64,000 nt of DNA, taken from contig NZ_CP031716.1 of assembly GCF_001696605.3 (NCBI RefSeq), positions 248,001 to 312,000 on the forward strand, written 5' to 3'. The notes under the pieces were generated by a model. That model made no database searches, was not told the DNA's origin, and saw only the letters and a list, made by a program, of their open reading frames with translations. This DNA is from Acinetobacter wuhouensis. GTDB taxonomy: Bacteria > Pseudomonadota > Gammaproteobacteria > Pseudomonadales > Moraxellaceae. Shown here one piece after another: positions 39,798 through 48,069 of this stretch. Made by a program: the position numbers and the translations under genes. Each line of letters opens with the position of its first letter. Within the stretch, counting starts at the first letter, position 1.

Positions 39798-40610
39798 TTA
39801 TTTATTTAAACGGCTTTCAATTTCATCTGCAGTCATATATGCACCGATATGTTCACCCTCTACATTGTAAATTGCAGGTGTACCATTCACGCCCATTTTC
39901 AAGCCAAGTTCATACTGGGCACGCACAGGATTTTGACATGTTGCAGGTGGAAGTTGCGCGCCTGTAATCGCCTGATCAAATGCGGTTTGACGATTTGGGC
40001 TACACCAAACACTTTCCATCGCAGGCATAAATTGTTCACCACGCGGCCATGCGATATAACGAACTTCGATGCCTTTGGCATTAATCTCAGGAATATGTTC
40101 ATGTAATTTATGACAATATGGACAACTTGCATCAGTAAAGACGTAGATCACGTGTTTGGTTTTGCCTTTAGCGGGGTAGACCAATAAATCTTCAGTTTTT
40201 AATTGTGATAAATGCTTTTTATTTTCGGCAGCTTGTAGTGAATCACCAATACTACTGAGTTCTTTACCACCTAAACGGATGACATCGCCTTGGATTAAGA
40301 ATTTTCCATCAGCCGTTGCATAAACTGACGACATACCTTCCATGCTGATCCAATACAGATTTGGCATCTCAGTAGGCTTTGCATCTAAAATCTTGGCTTT
40401 AACACCCGCTTTCTGAAAATTGGCTTGTAAGGTTTGAATGAGTTTTTGCTTGGTATCACGATCAGTTAAATTTGAAGCTTCACCAGTGGCAGGCGCAGTT
40501 GCAGTCAAGGTGTCATCTTTTTTAGAGTCTTGGTTTTTTGAGCAAGCACTCACGGAGATAGAGCCTGCAATGAGGCAAGCGAGCATCAATTTTGAACGAT
40601 TTAATAGCAT
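39798..40610 (-). CDS. dsbC: DsbC-family thiol:disulfide isomerase with a lipobox
   Basis: The 270-residue protein has an N-terminal DsbC/G dimerisation domain (about 50-120) and a thioredoxin domain with C163-P-Y-C166 in FTDASCPYCHKL, plus a second Cys pair (SVWCSPN...PATC) typical of DsbC. It isomerises wrong disulfides in the periplasm. The start MLLNRSKLMLACLIAGSISVSAC contains a lipobox VSAC (C23), and the following SKNQDSKKDD tail is a normal lipoprotein linker, so the enzyme is probably membrane-tethered rather than soluble as in E. coli. A strong terminator follows. Confidence 0.88.
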   Translation of the reverse strand: MLLNRSKLMLACLIAGSISVSACSKNQDSKKDDTLTATAPATGEASNLTDRDTKQKLIQTLQANFQKAGVKAKILDAKPTEMPNLYWISMEGMSSVYATADGKFLIQGDVIRLGGKELSSIGDSLQAAENKKHLSQLKTEDLLVYPAKGKTKHVIYVFTDASCPYCHKLHEHIPEINAKGIEVRYIAWPRGEQFMPAMESVWCSPNRQTAFDQAITGAQLPPATCQNPVRAQYELGLKMGVNGTPAIYNVEGEHIGAYMTADEIESRLNK

Positions 40611-40758
40611 AAAATAACTCTTTGTGTTTTTTTACGTGGTTTTAACAAACCCGTTTTGAGGAAAATAGCATAGCAAAATTTTTATTGTTGTACGTTAAAA
40701 CTTGATTAAGGGATGTAAATTGACGATATACAACCCTATTTTCATATTTTATAAAAAA

Positions 40759-41676
40759 CTAAGCTCTTGGATGATATTTTTCATGTAGTTGTTGCATACG
40801 AACTTGAGCGACATGGGTGTAAATCTGTGTTGTTGATAGATCACTATGTCCCAATAACATCTGCACCACACGTAAATCTGCACCGTGATTGAGTAAATGA
40901 GTGGCAAAGGCGTGGCGCATGGTATGTGGTGAAAGTTCTGCTTGAATCCCTGCCTGTAGCGCATAGCGCTTAATCGCATACCAAAAATTTTGCCGACTCA
41001 TGATGCCACCATGCTGAGTAAGGAAAAGATAATCAGTCGCTGATTTATAGAGCTGTGGACGAGATTCTACTAAATATTTTTCAACCCATTCACACGCAAC
41101 CTCACCTAAAGGAACCAGTCGCTCTTTATTGCCTTTCCCTGTGATTCTTAAATAACCTTGTTTGAGGTTAATCAGATCCAGTCTGAGATTTAACAATTCA
41201 GAAACACGTAAGCCACATGCATAAAGTACTTCAAACATAGCTCGGTCACGTAAACCGAGCGCGGTGCTGACATCGGGCGCTTGGATCAGTGCTTCTACAT
41301 CTTGTTCAGATAAATCTTTAGGCAATGCACGTCCAAGTTTTGGCGTTTTATGGGCTGCAACAGGATTGTCCAAACGGATTTTTTGTTCACGTAAAAATTT
41401 AAAAAAAGCTCTAAGTGCAGACAATGAACGAGCAATCGAACGCGGGCTTTTACCTTGTTTAGTCAATTCAATCAAAACGTCTGAAATATCGTCATGCGTC
41501 CAATCGGGCAGGTAGGCTGTTACACATTCACTACATTGAATTAAGTCGGATAAATAGGCATTTCTTGTATGCGGACTGACCGTTTGCGCAATTAAGTAGT
41601 CACGAAATCCCTGTAAAAAGCTTAAATTTTCAGGAATGGTTACCGCAGTGGGGATACGTGGTTTCTTATTGAGCAT
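40759..41676 (-). CDS. xerD: Site-specific tyrosine recombinase XerD
   Basis: From the ATG at 41676 the product is 305 residues. The N-terminal SAM-like domain (about 20-100) and catalytic domain are complete: R in ACGLRVSELL, Lys in TGKGNKERLVP, HTMRHAFATHLL (H-x-x-R), LGHSDLSTTQIY (H and the nucleophile Tyr). With XerC it resolves chromosome dimers at dif under FtsK control. I assign XerD over XerC from the sequence style; the two are hard to separate by eye. A TTG four codons upstream is possible but neither start has a good ribosome site. Divergent from feoA. Confidence 0.88.
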   Translation of the reverse strand: MLNKKPRIPTAVTIPENLSFLQGFRDYLIAQTVSPHTRNAYLSDLIQCSECVTAYLPDWTHDDISDVLIELTKQGKSPRSIARSLSALRAFFKFLREQKIRLDNPVAAHKTPKLGRALPKDLSEQDVEALIQAPDVSTALGLRDRAMFEVLYACGLRVSELLNLRLDLINLKQGYLRITGKGNKERLVPLGEVACEWVEKYLVESRPQLYKSATDYLFLTQHGGIMSRQNFWYAIKRYALQAGIQAELSPHTMRHAFATHLLNHGADLRVVQMLLGHSDLSTTQIYTHVAQVRMQQLHEKYHPRA

Positions 41677-41777
41677 AGCTTTGGTCAAGAGAATTAGAGA
41701 TTTATTGTGGAAATGTAGACTAAAAAAAAAGATAAGTCGAACGCTGTTTGGAAATGAGAATTGGAATCAAACCTTAT

Positions 41778-41807
41778 TTGGTAATTATTCTCATTTGTAT
41801 GTATAAT
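41778..41807 (+). promoter_or_regulatory. feo promoter overlapped by a Fur box
   Basis: A -10 TATAAT at 41802-41807 and a -35-like TTGGTA at 41778-41783 are 18 bases apart. TGGTAAT-T-ATTCTCA at 41779-41793 matches the 7-1-7 Fur consensus TGATAAT-N-ATTATCA at 12 of 14 positions and covers the -35 element, so iron-loaded Fur would block transcription. A weaker half-site, TGAGAAT, lies at about 41754. Confidence 0.75.
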
Positions 41808-41843
41808 AAACTGAATATCGTATTAATTTCAGGGTTAATCGCA

Positions 41844-42113
41844 GTGCGTTTGTCAGACTTAAAAGTAAAGCAAACTGCCATTATCAGCAAGGTCAATCGT
41901 ACCGTTTCTGATAATGTCAATCAGCCAGATTTAGTGGCGAGTCGTTTGGAAACACTAGGTTTTGTGCCTGGCACGCAAGTACAAGTGATCACGAAAGGTA
42001 TTTTCGGTGGAGATCCTATTTTAATTCAAATCGGTTTTACTCGTTTTGCTTTACGTAAGGTTGAAGCAGCACGTATTGAAATTCAAGAAGTTGTGCAAGG
42101 AGCGACTGTATGA
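41844..42113 (+). CDS. feoA: Ferrous iron transport protein FeoA
   Basis: I take the GTG at 41844, with AGGG nine bases upstream, giving 89 residues; a longer frame from 41748 would run through the promoter and Fur box. The small SH3-like cytosolic protein (SDLKVKQTAIISKV ... LETLGFVPGTQVQVI ... GFTRFALRKVEAARI) is a normal FeoA, which assists FeoB in iron(II) uptake. The last four bases (ATGA) overlap the feoB start, so the two are translationally coupled. Confidence 0.93.
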   Translation: MRLSDLKVKQTAIISKVNRTVSDNVNQPDLVASRLETLGFVPGTQVQVITKGIFGGDPILIQIGFTRFALRKVEAARIEIQEVVQGATV

Positions 42114-43972
42114 GCGAAACATTAAGAGTCGCTTTGGTCGGGAATCCGAACTGCGGTAAAACTTCACTTTTCAACCATTTAACAGGAACACGTCAAAAAG
42201 TTGCTAACTATGCAGGTGTGACGGTTGAACGAAAAGTGGGTGCATTTACTTTACCTTCTTCGCGTGCTGTACGTGTACTCGATTTGCCAGGAACGTATAG
42301 TTTAAATGCGACCAGTCCTGATGAAGAAATTACCCGTGATGTGATTTTAGGTAAAATTGCAGATGAGCAAGAACAAGATGCTTTTCTGTGTGTGGTTGAT
42401 GCAACCAACTTAAAACTGCACTTGGGTTTAGTTCTTGAAGTGATTGAACAGGGCAAGCCGATTCTACTTGTACTCAACATGATGGATGAAGCACGTCGTC
42501 GTGGCATGCAAATCAATACTGAAAAACTGTCACAACGTTTAGGCATCCCAGTGGTTGAAACAGTTGCCGTGCGTAATGCGGGTATTGAAAACCTCATGGC
42601 AGCTTTAGATCAAGAGAAATTCCGTACACCTGATGTGGCGCTGAGTGATGTGATTTTGACGGGTTCAAATCATGACAAAGTCGACCAAATCTTAAGAGAT
42701 GTAGTGATTTTTGTTGATCATGAAGATAAGCGTACGGATTTTCTTGATAAAATTTTCTTGCATCCTGTATTAGGCTTAGCAAGTTTAGCATTGATGATGT
42801 TTGTGGTATTCCAAGCGGTGTTTGCTTGGGCAGAACCGATCATGACTTTGATTGAAGATGGATTTGCTTGGTTAGGTGAGTTTGTCGGTCAATTCATTTC
42901 TGCACCTTTGCTGAATAGTCTTGTTGTTGACGGTGTGATTGCAGGGGCGGGTGGTGTTGTGGTGTTCTTGCCACAGATTTTGATCTTATTCTTCTTTATT
43001 CTTGTTTTAGAAGAATCAGGTTATTTACCTCGTGCAGCATTTCTCTTAGATAAGCTGATGTTTAAAGCAGGCTTAAGTGGTCGTTCATTTATTCCTTTGC
43101 TTTCAAGTTTTGCTTGCGCCGTACCGGGGATTATGGCGACACGTAGTATTAGTGATCCACGAGATCGTTTAACCACGATTTTTGTTGCGCCATTAATGAC
43201 CTGTTCGGCTCGTTTGCCTGTATATGCCTTGTTAATTGCTGCCTTTATTCCGTCACAAACGGTTTGGGGTTTTCTAAATTTACAGGGTTTGGTGCTTTTC
43301 GCGCTCTATATGTCTGGGATCGTGAGTGCCTTGATCGTGGCAACCGTGTTGAAGTTCTTCCAAAAGGATAAGTCTGAACATGCGTTGTTAATGGAGCTTC
43401 CAAGCTATCGTATTCCTGATGTGAAAAGCGTGTGGATTGGTTTGCTTGACCGTGCCAAGATCTTCTTAAAGCGTGTGGGTGGCATCATCTTCGCTTTATC
43501 TATTTTGCTCTGGTTCTTGTGTACTTTCCCACAACCACCTGAAGGTGGAACTTTACCTGCAATCGACTATTCATTTGCAGGGATGTTAGGGCATTTGATG
43601 CAACCGATTTTTGCACCGATTGGTTTTAATTGGCAGATTTGTATTGCATTGATTCCTGCGATGGCAGCACGTGAAGTCTTAGTGGCATCTTTAGGTGTGG
43701 TCTATGCGTTGTCTGCAACAGACGAAGATGCGGTGACCCAAGGTTTATCGCAATTGATTAGTCAAGGTGACTTGAGTTGGTCGTTGGCGACAGGCTTGTC
43801 ACTATTGGTTTGGTTTATCTATGCACCACATTGTTTGGCGACTCTGGCAACTGTCAAGCGTGAAACAGGTTCATGGAAAACAGTGGCAGGTATGACAGCT
43901 TATCTATTTGGCTTGGCTTATTTGATGGCGTTCTTTACTTATCAAATTGCATCACATTACTTTGGCGCTTAG
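42110..43972 (+). CDS. feoB: Ferrous iron transporter FeoB
   Basis: The 620-residue protein has an N-terminal G-protein domain with G1 GNPNCGKTS (11-19), G2 region YAGVTVE, G3 DLPG and G4 LNMMD, followed by an integral membrane domain with two Gate motifs including the Cys-containing SSFACAVPGIMATR and LMTCSARLPVY. It imports iron(II) across the inner membrane. At 620 residues it is shorter than the 773 of E. coli FeoB but within the range of the family, lacking the long C-terminal end. Part of the feoA-feoB-44023 operon under a probable Fur site. Confidence 0.96.
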   Translation: MSETLRVALVGNPNCGKTSLFNHLTGTRQKVANYAGVTVERKVGAFTLPSSRAVRVLDLPGTYSLNATSPDEEITRDVILGKIADEQEQDAFLCVVDATNLKLHLGLVLEVIEQGKPILLVLNMMDEARRRGMQINTEKLSQRLGIPVVETVAVRNAGIENLMAALDQEKFRTPDVALSDVILTGSNHDKVDQILRDVVIFVDHEDKRTDFLDKIFLHPVLGLASLALMMFVVFQAVFAWAEPIMTLIEDGFAWLGEFVGQFISAPLLNSLVVDGVIAGAGGVVVFLPQILILFFFILVLEESGYLPRAAFLLDKLMFKAGLSGRSFIPLLSSFACAVPGIMATRSISDPRDRLTTIFVAPLMTCSARLPVYALLIAAFIPSQTVWGFLNLQGLVLFALYMSGIVSALIVATVLKFFQKDKSEHALLMELPSYRIPDVKSVWIGLLDRAKIFLKRVGGIIFALSILLWFLCTFPQPPEGGTLPAIDYSFAGMLGHLMQPIFAPIGFNWQICIALIPAMAAREVLVASLGVVYALSATDEDAVTQGLSQLISQGDLSWSLATGLSLLVWFIYAPHCLATLATVKRETGSWKTVAGMTAYLFGLAYLMAFFTYQIASHYFGA

Positions 43973-44022
43973 ATTTTATCGTATCGCGTTCAAAGTCTTG
44001 GACAATCAGCGAGGAGTTTGAA

Positions 44023-44274
44023 ATGGTTGAATTATTGATTATTACAGCATTGGTGATTTGGAGTGCAATCTTCGTATTTAAGAAAGTATTTCCCAAGTCA
44101 GCGTATTCGGTGTTTTCTAAGCTTGCTCAATTTTGCCGATCAAAAGGTTGGAATGGGTTAGCAAAATGGATTCAACCTGCCATGGTTGCAGGCTGTGGCG
44201 GTGGTTGCGGTTGTTCAACCAGTGACGCACCTACACAAAAGAAAGTTGAAGTCCAAGCGGTAAAGTGGAAATAA
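44023..44274 (+). CDS. FeoB-associated Cys-rich membrane protein
   Basis: The ATG at 44023 follows a perfect GAGGAG by six bases and gives 83 residues. There is one transmembrane helix (LLIITALVIWSAIFVFKKVF, about 3-22), a short basic helix, then AGCGGGCGCSTSD, a cluster of three cysteines among glycines. Small proteins of this design (FeoB-associated Cys-rich / FeoC-like) sit after feoB in many genomes and may bind iron or regulate FeoB. It is the third gene of the feo operon, 50 bases after feoB. Cysteine spacing C-x3-C-x-C. Confidence 0.75.
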   Translation: MVELLIITALVIWSAIFVFKKVFPKSAYSVFSKLAQFCRSKGWNGLAKWIQPAMVAGCGGGCGCSTSDAPTQKKVEVQAVKWK

Positions 44275-44300
44275 CAAGGTCATTTATAAATTTCAAATGA

Positions 44301-44333
44301 AAAGCCATTCTGACGATAGAGTGGCTTTTTTAT
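44301..44333 (+). terminator. Rho-independent terminator of the feo operon
   Basis: AAAGCCA (44301-44307) pairs with TGGCTTT (44322-44328), extended by three weaker pairs, followed by a T run. Confidence 0.8.
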
Positions 44334-44385
44334 TCTTAATAACTGATGTGATAGATGTCTTTTTAAAACTATTTTAAAGCTTATT

Positions 44386-44613
44386 TGACGGAGTCTTACA
44401 TCAAGTATTTGGATTTAGGGTTTAGCCTGCGGCTCGCCTTACTTTTTTTCGGAAAAATGAGAAGCGAAGCTTCGCAAGAAAACCACCTTGCGGAGCGTTG
44501 CTCCTCACCGCAAAACTCGTCAACATCCGTCAAATTTTTCAATACATCACAGAAACATTAACTTGTATATTTAGTCCTGCCTCAAACAGTTGCGGATGAC
44601 GTTTTCGCGTATC
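44386..44613. repeat. Dispersed intergenic repeat, copy 1
   Basis: It starts TGACGGAGTCTTA (44386-44398), has a core AAAATGAGAAGCGAAGCTTC through CTCGTC (44454-44521) containing the perfect palindrome GCGAAGCTTCGC and a hairpin GGAGC-GTT-GCTCC, and ends with GTCCTGCCTCAAAC onward to 44613. The same blocks in the same order and orientation recur at 47763-48032. The region is otherwise non-coding, between the feo terminator and the end of the ABC transporter gene. Confidence 0.85.
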
Positions 44614-44682
44614 CATATTCTTCAAGGTTTAGAGTAGGGTTTTTATCTCACTACGTACATCATTCAATAAATACTTAGACAA

Positions 44683-46485
44683 TCAACTATGCGTTTCTTC
44701 CTCAGCATCATCTTCAAAAGTTTTGGCAATTTTTTCAATATTTAAGCTCTTCGCCATTGCATCAAAAATCTCTTTATACGTTCCTTCTTGATGATAAAGC
44801 TGATGATGTTCACCGTGTTCTACAATATGCCCATCTTTCATTACATAGGTATAATCCGCATCAATAATTTGCGACAAACTATGTGAAATCATAATCACAG
44901 TACGTCCTTGTTTGATCTCATCCAAACTCTGTTTGATTTGTTCCGTCGCAATCGCGTCTAAACTTGCAGTCGGCTCATCTAAAAAGATAATCGGAGGATT
45001 CTTCAAGAACATACGTGCGAGCGCAATGCGTTGTTGTTGCCCGCCCGATAATAAAAGTGCATCGGCTTCATAAGCATGTGGAAGCTTTAAAATTTGCTCA
45101 TGAATAGATGCTTTTTTTGCAGCTTGAATCACTTCATCATTACTGGCATCAGTTTTACCATAACGAATATTTTCTAAAATAGAACCTTGGAAAATATGAT
45201 TTTTCTGTAGCACTAAGCCAATATTTTCACGTAAATAATGCGTATCAATTTGTTCGAGATCAATGCCATCAAGCTTGATGCACCCCGAGTTTGGTGTATA
45301 GAACTTATCGAGTAAACTGATCAGCGTTGATTTTCCTGCACCAGACAGCCCAACCAATGCTGTGATTTTATTCGGTTGAATAGTCATATTGATGCCATGT
45401 AGAGCTTGATGACCATTTGGATAGGTAAAATTAACATTTTCCAGTTCAAATTTGCCATGTAAGGCAGGCTTGTTTGAACCACTTTTTTCTATTTCATTAT
45501 CGGCTTCTAAAATATTAAAGAAGCTCTCTGAATAGATCATTGCTGAGTTAATTTCATCATAAATTCGATGCAAAGAACGAATCGGGGCAGACACGTTATT
45601 AAATAACAACACATGATACATGATCATCCCGATGCTCATTTTACCTGCAAGGACAAAATAAGCGGTGAGAATGATGATCAGGACAACACCCACTTGTTCA
45701 ATAAAGGTTTTTAAACCATCAAAGATGTAACTGGTTTTACGTGTCTGCATCTGATTTTCAGTCAGAGATTTTTGTAAATTCAATTGTTTGGTTGATTCTA
45801 CCGCTTCTTTATTAAATGATTTAATCACCGTAATCGAGTTGATAATACTCAAAATTCCTTGATTCTTTTTTTCAAAATTATCACGCAGAGCACGACGTTT
45901 ACCTGAGAGTTTTTGTGATTGTTTATAGGTCAGCCAGAAGTAAATTGGAACAATAATTGTGGCGACCAAGCCGACCCAAAAATTGGCATAGTACATTAAC
46001 CCAAGCGCAATAATTGCACTGGTAAATAACGGTAAAATATCAATAAAAAAGATTTGCACCAATCGTGTCAAAGAGCTCACACCACGATCAATACGGGTTT
46101 GTAATTTACCTGCTTGGTTGTTTTGTTGATCAAAAAAAGCTAAACGATAAGTAATAAATTTTTCAATAATGCCTTGTGATAAATCTTGTGAAATTAAAAT
46201 TCTGAGTCGTTCACCAAAGGATTTTTGTCCAAACTGTACAATGGCATTGATGATTTCTTTACCCAATAATACGGCTGTAATGGTGATGAGAATATGCCAA
46301 CCTTGCGTTAAACCTTGTCCTGTTTGGAGCAATTCATTGATACTGTCTACGGCATATTTCAGTGTCAGCGCATTGACCTGTGCGGTGAGTGAACCGATTA
46401 AAGTCAGTACGAGTGTGATGATGACGAGCCATCGGTATGGTCGTACAAATGGACGTAATTTTTGGAAGAGTTGCCATAAATTCAT
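44683..46485 (-). CDS. ABC exporter, fused permease and ATPase (MsbA/Atm1-like architecture)
   Basis: The 600-residue half-transporter has six transmembrane helices in the first 320 residues, including VIITLVLTLIGSLTAQVN, and a C-terminal ATPase with Walker A GLSGAGKST, signature LLSGGQQQRIALARM, Walker B PIIFLDEPTAS and H-loop ISHSL. It would work as a homodimer or with a partner exporter. The substrate cannot be read from sequence; lipid and drug exporters share the fold. It is monocistronic, flanked by the direct repeats, and has an acidic C-terminal tail (EDDAEEETHS). Confidence 0.88.
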   Translation of the reverse strand: MNLWQLFQKLRPFVRPYRWLVIITLVLTLIGSLTAQVNALTLKYAVDSINELLQTGQGLTQGWHILITITAVLLGKEIINAIVQFGQKSFGERLRILISQDLSQGIIEKFITYRLAFFDQQNNQAGKLQTRIDRGVSSLTRLVQIFFIDILPLFTSAIIALGLMYYANFWVGLVATIIVPIYFWLTYKQSQKLSGKRRALRDNFEKKNQGILSIINSITVIKSFNKEAVESTKQLNLQKSLTENQMQTRKTSYIFDGLKTFIEQVGVVLIIILTAYFVLAGKMSIGMIMYHVLLFNNVSAPIRSLHRIYDEINSAMIYSESFFNILEADNEIEKSGSNKPALHGKFELENVNFTYPNGHQALHGINMTIQPNKITALVGLSGAGKSTLISLLDKFYTPNSGCIKLDGIDLEQIDTHYLRENIGLVLQKNHIFQGSILENIRYGKTDASNDEVIQAAKKASIHEQILKLPHAYEADALLLSGGQQQRIALARMFLKNPPIIFLDEPTASLDAIATEQIKQSLDEIKQGRTVIMISHSLSQIIDADYTYVMKDGHIVEHGEHHQLYHQEGTYKEIFDAMAKSLNIEKIAKTFEDDAEEETHS

Positions 46486-46599
46486 AGACAGTTGTTTTTA
46501 TTGGGAAGCTTAATTGCAGTCTACGGCTGAATTTTTTTTGTCACAAGTCTGTGAATTGTTTTGAATTGTCACAAATGGGAATACTTGGAATTTTCCCAT

Positions 46600-46989
46600 T
46601 TACTCTAAGTCTTCTCGATCAATATCTTCTTGAAATTGATGACTAAGTTTAAATCCTAATTCATCCAGTTTTGCAAAATAAGACAAGTAATCTTCGTCTT
46701 CCATATCATCAGGAAGATTTTCCCAAAGAAAGCTTGCTATCCATTGATACCAACGTGGTGGAGCAGGGTAACGATGTAAATAAGCCACTTTCTCATCAAA
46801 ATTCATTTTCTGTTGGCTCATCCATTCACCTAAAAACATGAGATGAGATTCACCAGCACCCATTCTCCAGCCCATACTATAGGGATGAAATTCTGGAGCA
46901 AAAGTCCATGGTGGTGGTACTTCGCCATATTCTTCTAAGTATTTTCTAATTCCCTCAATGTACCAAGGTTGATTCGCATATTCTCCCAT
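46600..46989 (-). CDS. Hypothetical protein
   Basis: A 129-residue acidic, aromatic-rich soluble product (many Trp and Tyr: WRMGAGESHLMFLGEW, PAPPRWYQWIASFLWENLP), without signal peptide, membrane helix or cysteine. Its ATG is preceded by an AAGGA stretch (minus strand of about 46995-47000). Family not recognised; the aromatic pattern and small size resemble proteins in toxin-immunity or unknown DUF clusters, but there is no partner gene here. Positioned between the ABC transporter and the AlkB-like gene, inside the repeat-flanked segment. Confidence 0.55.
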   Translation of the reverse strand: MGEYANQPWYIEGIRKYLEEYGEVPPPWTFAPEFHPYSMGWRMGAGESHLMFLGEWMSQQKMNFDEKVAYLHRYPAPPRWYQWIASFLWENLPDDMEDEDYLSYFAKLDELGFKLSHQFQEDIDREDLE

Positions 46990-47104
46990 TTCTATATCCT
47001 TTTATTCTTCGTAGATAAAACAGTTAAATTTGGTAAAACAATAGCACTTGTTTCATTAAATGGATTGATTCATTGTGAAATAAAGTTAGAACGTATTTGA
47101 AGCC

Positions 47105-47734
47105 ATGAATCTTGAACTTTTTGAGCCACAGCAAAATGATAATTTGCTACCCAGTGATGGGGTCGTGAAAGACTATGGCTTAATTTTAGATGATGGGCAA
47201 AGCCAAAAGTATTTAAACTATTTTCTTCAGCATTTGGCTTGGCAACAGGATGAAGTCTATTTGCATGGTCAATATTTTCAAACTGAACGAAAAGTGGTTT
47301 GGTACGGTGATGAGAATTATCAATATCATTACTCAGGGATGGCGAAACAAGCACATGTGTGGAATCCCGCATTATTCAGATTAAAACAACACATCGAAAA
47401 GCTGACAGGGCATTCTTATAATTCTTGTTTGGCAAATTTATATGAAAATGGCACGCAAGGTGTCGGTTGGCATAGTGATGATGAGCCATCTTTAGTTTCG
47501 CCTGAGCAAGAGGTGGTGATTGCATCATTAAGTTTGGGTGCAACTCGAAAGTTTAGTTTTAAGCATAAATGGACAGCTGAAAAAGTCGATTTGTTATTGC
47601 AAAGTGGTCAGTTGATTGTGATGCAAGGGCAGACTCAGCGTTATTGGAAACATATGTTGGCGAAATCCACACGAATTTTTGAGCCTCGTGTGAATTTAAC
47701 TTTTCGTTATTTTTATTCAAATACATCGAAATAG
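47105..47734 (+). CDS. AlkB-like 2-oxoglutarate/Fe(II) dioxygenase
   Basis: The 209-residue protein has the AlkB jelly-roll signature: NLYENGTQGVGWHSDDEP with H123 and D125 as iron ligands, H183 in RYWKHMLAK as the third, and R195 and R201 in EPRVNLTFR as the 2-oxoglutarate ligands. AlkB enzymes reverse 1-methyladenine and 3-methylcytosine lesions by oxidative demethylation. Its short form and sequence resemble ALKBH2/3-type bacterial homologues more than E. coli AlkB. It is a stand-alone gene, not next to ada; repeat copy 2 starts 29 bases after its stop. Confidence 0.88.
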   Translation: MNLELFEPQQNDNLLPSDGVVKDYGLILDDGQSQKYLNYFLQHLAWQQDEVYLHGQYFQTERKVVWYGDENYQYHYSGMAKQAHVWNPALFRLKQHIEKLTGHSYNSCLANLYENGTQGVGWHSDDEPSLVSPEQEVVIASLSLGATRKFSFKHKWTAEKVDLLLQSGQLIVMQGQTQRYWKHMLAKSTRIFEPRVNLTFRYFYSNTSK

Positions 47735-47762
47735 AGAGTTAGCAATTTTCATAAGATTCATT

Positions 47763-48032
47763 GTGACGGAGTCTTATAGGTTTTGTTCATATATTAGGAC
47801 TAACCACTGCGTCTTGCGCTTTGTTAAAGCAATGCTTTAATTTGCTCAGGTTCGAGTTACTTTTGATAAGGCAAAATGAGAAGTGAAGCTTTGCAAGGAA
47901 ACCATCTTACGGAGCGTTGCTCCTCATTCGCAGAACTCGTCTGATACCGAAATATATCAAAATTATCGCAAAAACATTAACGAACGAATTGTGTCCTGCC
48001 TCAAACAATTGCGAAGGACGATTCCGCGTATC
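47763..48032. repeat. Dispersed intergenic repeat, copy 2
   Basis: Same orientation and block order as copy 1: TGACGGAGTCTTA at about 47764-47776, core AAAATGAGAAGTGAAGC to CTCGTC (47873-47942) with the hairpin GGAGC-GTT-GCTCC, and GTCCTGCCTCAAACA onward to 48032. It is about 40 bases longer, with an additional stretch around 47805-47870 that contains a small AAAGCAATGCTTT palindrome. Confidence 0.85.
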
Positions 48033-48069
48033 GAATGTTGACGAAAATTCATATTGAACTCAAATTATT

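Noticed and set aside
41748..41843. N-terminal extension of FeoA from an ATG at 41748
   Set aside because: The extension would cross the promoter -10 and Fur box; a GTG with a good ribosome site at 41844 gives a normal FeoA.
42208..42597. 129-codon frame antisense to feoB
   Set aside because: It runs opposite the conserved G-domain of FeoB, which constrains the sequence; its composition (Ser/Arg-rich) is that of a reverse-strand artefact.
44386..48032. Composite transposon formed by the two direct repeats
   Set aside because: The repeats contain no transposase frame or terminal inverted repeats, so I treat them as a dispersed intergenic repeat family and not as insertion sequences.
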